A stretch of DNA of 64,000 nucleotides from Moniliophthora roreri (lineage: Eukaryota > Basidiomycota > Agaricomycetes > Agaricales > Marasmiaceae). The notes below the pieces were generated by a model. It was not told the DNA's origin. It ran no database searches and saw only the letters and a program-made list of their open reading frames with translations. Below are positions 56,995 through 64,000 of the stretch, piece after piece. Where the stretch lies: contig LATX02000035.1 of the NCBI GenBank assembly GCA_001466705.2, positions 1,054,001 through 1,118,000 on the forward strand, in the 5' to 3' direction. The stretch's first letter is position 1. Each line of letters begins with the position of its first letter. A program made the translations under genes and the position numbers.

Positions 56995-57933
56995 CTATTG
57001 GCCACCCATAACCATGGTATGAAAGTTCGGAAACACTAATTCCTCCTCGATCGTCTTCCTAATTACATCCTGTATGAACCTCTCCACTCTCGTTACATTT
57101 TTGAGCACATGCTTATCTGCCTGACCGATTTCGCTCTCGATGAATATACTCGGAAGCAACCGCTGTCCTATGGGTAGCGGTTTACTTCTCTGGTCTTCAT
57201 CTGGTGGGGAAGGTTTTGAACGGGGTGCATACGGGTCTAGATCGTCAAGGATGCAAAGGTGCACGCGAGACCGTTCACCTTCGTACGCCACGGCAATTTC
57301 ACCGGTAAAGATGAGACCTATGACACTGAGTTTGATGGGCAGGGACATGAACATTGGAGAAGGATAGTTGATAAGGAGCGAGGTAGTGAGTGTTATACGC
57401 AGGTCCGAATGCCAGTTTATGTGAAAATGCAGCTGTAAATTAGGATGATTGGTATTCGGAGCCTGTGTCGGAGGACTGGGAGAAGCCCGTGCTGGCTGCG
57501 GGAGACTAGGTGAAGGCGTAGGAGGCGGAGAAGTTGCAAAAGTAGGCCTGCAGTCGAAGGGTGGAAGGTTTGGTGTCGATGCAAACATATCCATGGGATT
57601 GCCTCGCCTGGCAAACCGTAAATGAGCCGGGATTTGCATCTCATCTAGTCTCGCTGCTTTCCGTGAAACCCACTCGAATTCCTCCTCTTCGTCGTCTCCT
57701 TTGACCTTGACACCCTCGCTGTCTTCTTCATCGTCCTCCAAAAAATCCCGATATATATCGCATAAGTCGATAAGCTCGACGTCAGGCGCAGCAGTTCCGA
57801 ATTCGAGCGATGTCACTTCCACTGGACCAATGAATGATGGTCGAGTAGTTGTGCTAAGTGTCCTGTTGAGTATTTCAACGAGCTTTGTAGATAAAGATGA
57901 GTCGAGCTGCGCCCACGACAGGTCAATGGACAT
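56995..57933 (-). CDS. MDM12: ERMES subunit Mdm12
   Basis: A lipid-binding SMP-domain protein of the ER-mitochondria encounter structure that tethers the two organelles and moves phospholipids. A single exon encodes 312 residues. The start MSIDLSWAQLDSSLSTKLVE is typical. The SMP domain follows: PSFIGPVEVTSLEFGTAAPD, VELIDLCDIYRDFLEDDEED, then an acidic and Pro-rich insertion, then LQLHFHINWHSDLRITLTTS, LLINYPSPMFMSLPIKLSVI, GLIFTGEIAVAYEGERSRV, and IGQRLLPSIFIESEIGQADK. The end is FIQDVIRKTIEEELVFPNFH. The insertion between residues 70 and 170 is of the size seen in other basidiomycetes. It is divergent from the HCNGP gene, 78 bp away. Confidence 0.96.
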   Translation of the reverse strand: MSIDLSWAQLDSSLSTKLVEILNRTLSTTTRPSFIGPVEVTSLEFGTAAPDVELIDLCDIYRDFLEDDEEDSEGVKVKGDDEEEEFEWVSRKAARLDEMQIPAHLRFARRGNPMDMFASTPNLPPFDCRPTFATSPPPTPSPSLPQPARASPSPPTQAPNTNHPNLQLHFHINWHSDLRITLTTSLLINYPSPMFMSLPIKLSVIGLIFTGEIAVAYEGERSRVHLCILDDLDPYAPRSKPSPPDEDQRSKPLPIGQRLLPSIFIESEIGQADKHVLKNVTRVERFIQDVIRKTIEEELVFPNFHTMVMGGQ

Positions 57934-58011
57934 GGTACTACAGTACTAGCACTGGTGATTCCAGTTAGACGCCGGTGCGTTTTGCTCTTAACCTGGACCA
58001 CCACCATCAGC
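57934..58011. promoter_or_regulatory. Compact bidirectional promoter MDM12/HCNGP
   Basis: The two divergent ATGs are 78 bp apart. No TATA box is seen. Confidence 0.55.
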
Positions 58012-59143
58012 ATGCGTGGTAAGTTGCTATTTCCCTGCAATTCCTTGATTCTTCACTGAACAATCTACAGGATTAGTGGCTTATGATGACGACAGCGAGG
58101 ATGATGAGCCAGCTCAACAAGAAAATGTGAGAGTCTTCATCGTCATAAACCCTCTCAGCCGTTTCCCTCCTGCTCGCACTTGTTTCCGTCTCGGATAGGG
58201 TAGCAAGTTCAAGTCCAGTAAAGAATTAGCAAAGGACGAATGTGAGTCATTTTGACCCAATCTTCTTATCTTCATGTACTGAACACACTATAGCCCGACA
58301 CAGCGCCATCGCTAAAATCCAAAAATCTCATGTCATTATCAAAAAGCCTCGAACAGCACATCCTCATACGCGTACAAACATATCGGAAGATATACAGGAT
58401 TCACCTAAGCCGTCGACTTCGCAAAGCCGGAGCTCACCCGAACTCGAAATCGGATTCAAACCTGGACCAAGTTCCAACACCGACACACCCTCAGAAGCCG
58501 AGGAACTGACCCGAATACGCAGTATGCTTCGACCACCGCCCATACCAGGACTCGTTGACTGGGGTATCCCATCCGAAGAACCCGAGGGAGAACGAGAATC
58601 TTGTGATCCTGCTATTGAGGTACACTTCTTCACTTTGACTTTTATTCTTCAGCTGATGGGCCTTTCTGAAAGGAAAAACTCCGTCAATTTCATATTCTTA
58701 AGCACTCTAATCCACCAAGACATTTCAACGACTCCCTCATGTCCAATCGTTCATTTCGAAATCCTCATTTATATGCCAAATTGGTTGAATTCGTTGACGT
58801 GGACGAGAGGGAGACGAATTTCCCAAAAGAGATGTGGGATCCCTACGCCAAATATTCAGGTCCAAGTGGATGGGATGCGGAGAAAATTGGTACGTATCCA
58901 CATACCTATTGGTTTACTGGGTCTGATTATAAGCATTCGGATGTAGCCTCGTACCAGAAATCTCGCTCAGAACAGCAGGCAAAGGAGAAAGATAAGAGGT
59001 CCCATATTGATTTCACTTCCTCTTCGTCTGCTTCAGGGAGAGAAAAGGAGAAGGGAAGGTATAACCCATATAGCAGCGGCGGTGGTCATAGGATACCCGC
59101 ACACGGAAAGTCAGATCGTGGGCGGTTGAGGTGGGGGAAATAG
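58012..59143 (+). CDS. HCNGP/SAP30BP family protein
   Basis: A nuclear protein of the HCNGP family. Human SAP30BP works in transcription repression and in splicing of short introns. Exon 1 is tiny (ATGCGTG), then a 53-nt intron, then [18 protein letters not shown], matching the family start GLVAYxDDSxDE. The next exons give [18 protein letters not shown] and a Ser/Pro-rich stretch, then [20 protein letters not shown]. The core follows: [20 protein letters not shown] and [20 protein letters not shown] (family NYPxDMFDP), and a Lys/Glu-rich helix with the end [11 protein letters not shown]. The intron near 58890-58940 that separates EKI from the helix is inferred. A splicing role would fit a fungus with so many very short introns, but this is inference. 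Confidence 0.8.
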
Positions 59144-59380
59144 TGCTATTTTCTGATTTTTGTAATGTTACCGCAGTGGAATTGACAAACCAAGCAACCT
59201 TGAGATACCCATGCAGCACATCTTTTTCTGTAAAATCGCTTCTCAAGCAAAGGTGCATTATACGCTTGCTTCGCTTCATTACATTGCTAGTGCAAAATAC
59301 AATATCAGGTAACTGTAGAGTAGGTAGAATTGAGTTCAGGAATTCCCCAATAACCCACAATTGCACCTTGGGTGGAACGA
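59144..59380. other. Convergent 3' regions
   Basis: 237 bp between convergent genes. Nothing is seen. Confidence 0.4.
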
Positions 59381-61543
59381 CTAGCGATCAAAGTTCGCGG
59401 CGACGTACGGATACATGAGGTCCGGAGCGGCCTCATTAAGTCGACCCCACCGGTAGGAAACGTCGGCCTGGGCCTGAGGGCCACGATTGAACCCGGATGG
59501 CGGCCATATAGACGCAGGTGTTGCTCTTGACTGGGTTCGCGAGTATGGCGTTCCTCCAGCGTTAGGCAGGGCCGTCACCGGGGGTAGCACAGGTATCGGC
59601 GTACCTCTGATACTACCACTTCGACTACTGCTAGTGCCAGACCTACTTCTCCTTTCACGAGCCATGGGTGTATAATCCTCATCTGTGAAAACAGGTGGTG
59701 AAAATAGCCTACCGGCACGCAAACCACCCTCGCTGGAAGGAGGCCGACTCCCCGACGCTCGGCTAGCCCTTCCACTATGATTCGCGACTGACACAGAGGC
59801 TGATCTCGAACTCACGTACCCGGCATGTCCTGCATGAACCGCAGGCCCATAGTCATCCATGAGTGGTGGTTGAGATGACACATAACCAGAATACGGATGA
59901 TGCGGATTCAAATACGGAGAGCCGGGTGATAACCTCGCGTCATTATGCAGACCAGATGAAGATGCAAGGTTTATCGGTGAACGGTAATCACGATCCGCTT
60001 GTAGCAGAGGCTCCGGCTCTGGTTCCTGTGCATAAGTCGCGAGATTTGGGGATGACTCTCTGTCCGGCACAGTTGGTGATACCTCTGGTGGCGGCAGTTG
60101 CTCCCAATCCCAATCCCCATCGAAAAGTTCGTCTGTCGGAAGATTCCCATCCAAGCCCATAGCCACTGCTCGTGCGTATTGAAGATCACGATCCTCTAAA
60201 TCCTGCTTTGCCTTCTCTTTTGCCTTTTGCTTCTCAACATCGAGATCGGAATCGGAATCACGTTCAATGGCATCGATGATGGCTAGACCCATGGTATTAG
60301 GTTTTGTCCGCTGCTTCCGTTCAGGAATGACATCAGAGAGCCTCCAGCGACCTTCCGAAAGCTCTCGTCTGGGTTGGGGGGCAACGAGAGGTGTTAGAGG
60401 GGGAGGTGATGTTGGAAGTGGGGGCTGTGTCGAGGGACCGGGCGTTAGAGGTTCCCTGGGTCTTATGCGTCGGTGGTGCCCATTCGAATTTGGAGCAATC
60501 GCAGGAGTAGCTGAAAGATATGGCGTAGGCGTATCGGCTTGCAGGCTTTGATGCGAATAAGGAAGTTGGTTATTTTGGACCGTGGAGTTTGGTGTGCTTT
60601 GAGGACTGTGCACTGCATCAGCCACAGGCACAGGATGTCGATGTTCCAGAGCACGAGACAGCGGCTGACGCAATGCTGGTGTTGCCCAGGTGGGCTGAGG
60701 CCCTCTCATCGACTCTTCGTCCACCCAGTTGCCTTCCCTTGGTGGAGACCACCTTTGTGGCGGACTTGAAGGAATCAAGGCGCCATTCGCCCTCGGTACA
60801 ACGCCTTCTCCAGAAAAGGACAAGTCAGACCTTACCTGTTGTATATATGTCGGGGATAGTTCGCTAGTAACAACCGGCCAACTCTGCCCTTCATTCGTGA
60901 AAGCACCCATACCCTGATGATGCGGGGGTACAAGCGACGACGTGGAAGGCGTCGATTCTCCAGCCGTCAAATCAACTGCCATGGGTATTTCTTGTTGTGC
61001 AGGAGGGCTTTCCAAGTATATGAGGGGTCGGTGAGAGTGATAGTGACGCGCCGGCTGTCTGGGGACGTATTCGACAGTGACAGGGCCTGAAGCTACCCAT
61101 GGCATTGCGTTGAATTCTCGAATGAATGTTCGTACTCGAGACATGTATGAAACAGGGACGTGTGGTTGTGGAAGGTTTTCCATTTGCCTATAGTCAGGTC
61201 CAGGTTGGGGTTCAACGAATTCGGGACTGGCGAGGTGGATGTATGATATGCTTGCAGGAGACCTGTGTGTTGTCTGAGGAGATTCCTGCTTCTCATCTCT
61301 TTTCTTCGACTTTGACCTCTTCAACGAAAATCGACGTCCTAACCCCAATCCCGACACCTTTTCCTCTAACCCTGATCTCTCCTGGCCCTGATCATTCGGC
61401 ATTCTGTCTGTAGAGACGCTGCTAGATGGATGATCTGCCTGTAACCGACTTGTATATATTGGCGGAGTGAGATGTGGCGGTAATGGAAGAGAACTAATTC
61501 GGGCTGATGGCTGTGAAGGTCGTCTACCGTGGATTCTGGACAT
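59381..61543 (-). CDS. Large disordered Pro/Ser-rich protein
   Basis: One open exon encodes about 720 residues from the ATG at 61543 (MSRIHGRRPSQPSARIS). The longer upstream frame lacks an ATG. Almost all of it is rich in Pro, Ser, Arg and Gln with no folded domain. A basic cluster (FSLKRSKSKKRDEKQESP) may bind nucleic acid or act as a nuclear signal. One region of alternating charge (IIDAIERDSDSDLDVEKQ, then KAKEKAKQDLEDRDLQYARA) looks helical, followed by PTDELFDGDWDWEQLPPPEV. The last part is Ser/Arg/Pro-rich and ends DLMYPYVAANFDR. I do not recognise the family. The composition would suit a scaffold or phase-separating regulator, but that is a guess. The stop at 59381 is firm. Confidence 0.65.
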   Translation of the reverse strand: MSRIHGRRPSQPSARISSLPLPPHLTPPIYTSRLQADHPSSSVSTDRMPNDQGQERSGLEEKVSGLGLGRRFSLKRSKSKKRDEKQESPQTTHRSPASISYIHLASPEFVEPQPGPDYRQMENLPQPHVPVSYMSRVRTFIREFNAMPWVASGPVTVEYVPRQPARHYHSHRPLIYLESPPAQQEIPMAVDLTAGESTPSTSSLVPPHHQGMGAFTNEGQSWPVVTSELSPTYIQQVRSDLSFSGEGVVPRANGALIPSSPPQRWSPPREGNWVDEESMRGPQPTWATPALRQPLSRALEHRHPVPVADAVHSPQSTPNSTVQNNQLPYSHQSLQADTPTPYLSATPAIAPNSNGHHRRIRPREPLTPGPSTQPPLPTSPPPLTPLVAPQPRRELSEGRWRLSDVIPERKQRTKPNTMGLAIIDAIERDSDSDLDVEKQKAKEKAKQDLEDRDLQYARAVAMGLDGNLPTDELFDGDWDWEQLPPPEVSPTVPDRESSPNLATYAQEPEPEPLLQADRDYRSPINLASSSGLHNDARLSPGSPYLNPHHPYSGYVSSQPPLMDDYGPAVHAGHAGYVSSRSASVSVANHSGRASRASGSRPPSSEGGLRAGRLFSPPVFTDEDYTPMARERRSRSGTSSSRSGSIRGTPIPVLPPVTALPNAGGTPYSRTQSRATPASIWPPSGFNRGPQAQADVSYRWGRLNEAAPDLMYPYVAANFDR

Positions 61544-62363
61544 GATGTAGGCTTGTTCAGGGATTGTTTCGCGCCATGGTTGCAGAGCAGGAGATGGACG
61601 GTCTTTATCACGGGTGTCTAGTGACAACCCGCATTGATTAAAGAACCAGAGTGATTATGTATGTACCTCGTGTCCTTGTTTTCTCATAGGCGAGAGGAGT
61701 AATATGCGGTCCGGTACACGTCTGTAATTCCAATATCTAGGCGCATTTGCAGTTGAGACTTGTAGCTGGCTCTCACTAAGAATTTTTGCTTACTGCTGGC
61801 TCCTCGGTCGAATGTTGTCGGATATACCTGGAACTCCTTCTGCCTTAACATAGAGTCTATGTCAGCCAGTAGACTAAAAGAGATAGACAAGAAGGTGACA
61901 TACCTCGACGTTGAGGACACGATTTCTGCGCAATCGCGAGTGAACTGAGGTAACTTGAACCGTGTTTCACGGCTTGGTGAGCCAGGCTATGTCAGGCTGA
62001 CTCATTCAGGATGTAGATTCCATAGTCGCTTCTCTACTGAGATCTTGAGAAATAAAAATGCAGAGTAAGCGAGCCATGTTTCTTGAGAACAAGCTGGGGA
62101 CATGGGGGAGAGAACGGTGACAAAGGCACAAGCTATGCGGCCAGGAGAAAACCCAGCAACGGCGTTTGCCGCTTTGATGAACCTCGTCTGACTCGTTGTA
62201 TGTTCAGTTGCAATATTAAAACTCATATGATGCTATGTAAATGATAATATTATACATCGATGCTCGTAGCCCGAAATACGCAGAACCCTCGAGATGCTGG
62301 GTATATCATCAAAACATGAAACTCAGGAATTAATTCGCAGTCCCTTCCCACCTTCTTCGTAAA
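61544..62363. other. Intergenic region, 820 bp
   Basis: Promoter of the disordered-protein gene and 3' flank of the kinase gene. A minus frame near 61684-61920 shows no motif. No RNA gene is seen. Confidence 0.4.
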
Positions 62364-64000
62364 TCACGGTAAAGGTTCCCTTGTACTCGATAGTCTGTTT
62401 AAGTGAATGTAAACGTCGGTCCCAAAGCCATCCATAGAAATAAGCCTCAAGTCTCCACCAAAGTATCTCGCGTATAGTCTTGAGAGGGGAAGACCGTACC
62501 CGAATCCAGCCATGGGTGCCTTAAAGTCGCTTTGTTGATAGTTTTCTTCAAGATTCTGTAAACAGAAAATGAGAGTGCGTTTCAGAGCAACAGATAATAT
62601 CCACAAACGGATTCCGGGTTGAGGTTCATCGTTGTATACATGTAGGTCCATATCAACCCCATGGCACTGCGCGGGATTCCACCACCTTCGTCGGATATCT
62701 TAATCGTGATATCTTCCTTACCCTCCACAACGATGACTTTAATAGGCGGAAAGCCATTATCCTCATTAATGGAGCCATCTTTCTGAAGGCCATGCCGTTC
62801 CACGACAGCACGTAAGGAATTCTTGAGCAGTTCAAACACGATATGTGACAAGTGGCCGGGGACATATGGGAAGGTGAGCTGTTTGGGACAGATCAGCTGG
62901 ACTGGGGGCGAGGAAATGAGTGCATAATGCTCTTCGCAGACAAATCGAGCATTCTCGATTGCTTCTTGCACAATGTCGTGAACATTCTATTTGTGGATTG
63001 TACGTGAGTAGATCCGGTGACATGGAGTGGTCAAGACGTACAGCGTTCGTACATATTATTCCGACATAGTCTTCATGAGGTTGTTGTGTGTTCAGTGCCA
63101 CGTCTATACGCCCGTTAGGACCCATTAGGAGGCGTAATGGGAATATCTGAACTCACGCTGGCCGATGAGAAAGCGTATCCCTATCCGTGAGAGATAGAAT
63201 CTGTCCAGCCACTGCTGTATGTCCAATCCAATATGTCGTGCTCGTTGTGATCGTTTCCATTCCAATACCTGCCATGCTTTCAGAGGGCGGATCAATAGCA
63301 TAGGCAGTACGGTGATACGCACACCTTGCGCAACGGTTGTTACAGTAGGATCATGACGCGTCTTGATAGCTTCTAGCATCTTGGTGAACCTTGTATTATA
63401 GTCGCGTATTTCCGGCGGCCAATTTATTTCTGGCAGAGATGCAGCAAAGTATCTGGTGGAGTTACGCAGATGTTTCAAACAGTGAGGACGATAAAGGAGT
63501 ATGCACGGACCTTTTCTCCATCGGAACCCTCAATCTAACTTTGTTGAACCCGTTCATCGGATCACTCATCGACCCTCCTTGGAGAGTCACCTCGGCACCC
63601 AAACCACCATTGGGTTGTCCGTTCATCAGTTTGGGAAAGTTAGCATTAGCATAGTCATCCACAAACAGCATATGCTCCAGGGAAGGATTTGGTGTGCTTT
63701 CAGGTAGCTGAACCTCGTCAGAACGTGGAGTATTCAGCGCACGCCGGATGTCGGGTGGTAGTCGGGGGATCGGTGGAAACTTGATGAGTTCCTTAGTGCG
63801 TTCAAGAGACTTTGAGTAAGTGGAATACGAGATTGAAAGTAAGATCATATACCTCAAAACTCTGCGCATACCAATTCTTCACTTTGACAATTGACGGCAT
63901 CTTGCTGAGCTGGTGAGGCAACTCGTCGAGCTCCTTGACGCGATGTGCCAGTCGGACGGGTAGTTCTTCGTGTAAGAATTGACTAGCTTTCAGGAGAGTT
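62364..64000 (-). CDS. Mitochondrial PDH/BCKDH kinase, 5' end cut
   Basis: A GHKL-fold protein kinase that phosphorylates and inactivates pyruvate or branched-chain keto-acid dehydrogenase. The gene runs past the window edge, so the N-terminus is missing. The sequence begins [20 protein letters not shown] and [20 protein letters not shown], the conserved helical domain of PDK proteins. The ATP-binding core follows: [20 protein letters not shown] (N-box), [20 protein letters not shown] (G1 box DEGGGIP), and [20 protein letters not shown] (G2 box [10 protein letters not shown]). A Tyr-rich loop (WTYMYTTMN) lies between them. The C-terminus is [12 protein letters not shown]. The insertion with [20 protein letters not shown] is fungal-specific. 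It cannot be told from sequence alone whether the target is PDH or BCKDH. Confidence 0.93.

Noticed and set aside
61544..61627. Upstream extension of the disordered protein by 28 residues
   Set aside because: The extension starts with TTG. A possible first exon (MRKQGHE) does not splice in phase, so the ATG at 61543 was used.
1..64000. CRISPR arrays, phage, bacterial-type operons, complete transposons, secondary-metabolite cluster
   Set aside because: None was seen. The single P450 has no backbone enzyme near it, and the genome is eukaryotic with spliced genes.

Overview
This window is ordinary nuclear DNA from a filamentous fungus, most likely a basidiomycete of the Agaricomycetes. Genes are dense, on both strands, and split by many short introns (about 40-90 nt, GT..AG, with CTRAY-like branch sites). 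Housekeeping proteins look like those of mushroom-forming fungi, tRNA-Glu genes carry 10-12 nt introns, and there are F-box/LRR remnants and cell-surface proteins of a type common in Agaricomycetes. Starts were placed on ATG codons and exon joins were worked out by hand from splice sites and protein continuity, so exon ends are inferred unless an intron is stated.

Layout. 1-5.7 kb: the edge of an unknown gene, a GPI-anchored surface protein, F-box-like debris and a disordered/coiled-coil protein. 5.9-10.5 kb: a tRNA-Glu relic, an F-box fragment, the RNase P/MRP subunit Rpp40, and HMG-CoA synthase. 12.3-17.7 kb: a transmembrane relative of the first surface protein, a tRNA-Glu, and the Rab5 GEF Vps9. 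17.8-23.9 kb: a large unknown protein, complex III hinge protein Qcr6, pantoate-beta-alanine ligase and a second tRNA-Glu. 24-30.4 kb: an unknown protein, then PHS1 (very-long-chain fatty acid dehydratase), CAX4 (dolichyl-diphosphatase), an isoprenylcysteine methyltransferase homologue and NAD(P)HX dehydratase. 30.9-37.1 kb: a decayed F-box/LRR gene, a cytochrome P450 and an SLC35F-type carrier. 38.6-43.98 kb: a secreted GH16 glucanase, ribosomal protein L15, a broken RTA1-like membrane protein and a secreted DUF3455 protein. 45-51.5 kb: exosome nuclease DIS3, an unlisted 61-residue small gene and an M17 leucyl aminopeptidase. 52.4-64 kb: an ADAM-type metalloprotease, a frameshifted surface-protein pseudogene, the ERMES subunit MDM12, an HCNGP/SAP30BP homologue, a 720-residue disordered protein and a mitochondrial PDH-kinase-type gene cut by the window end.

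There is no clear operon-like system, CRISPR array, phage or complete transposon. Genes of one theme (ER and membrane lipid or isoprenoid metabolism: ERG13, PHS1, CAX4, ICMT) lie in the same 22 kb but this may be chance. The points most worth a second look are the apparently non-canonical splice donor inside the catalytic motif of DIS3, a 19-nt microexon in QCR6, several introns that are multiples of three without stops, four clear pseudogenes, the tRNA-Glu family with drifting introns, the small gene at 49.2-49.5 kb and the pair of related surface proteins with different anchors.
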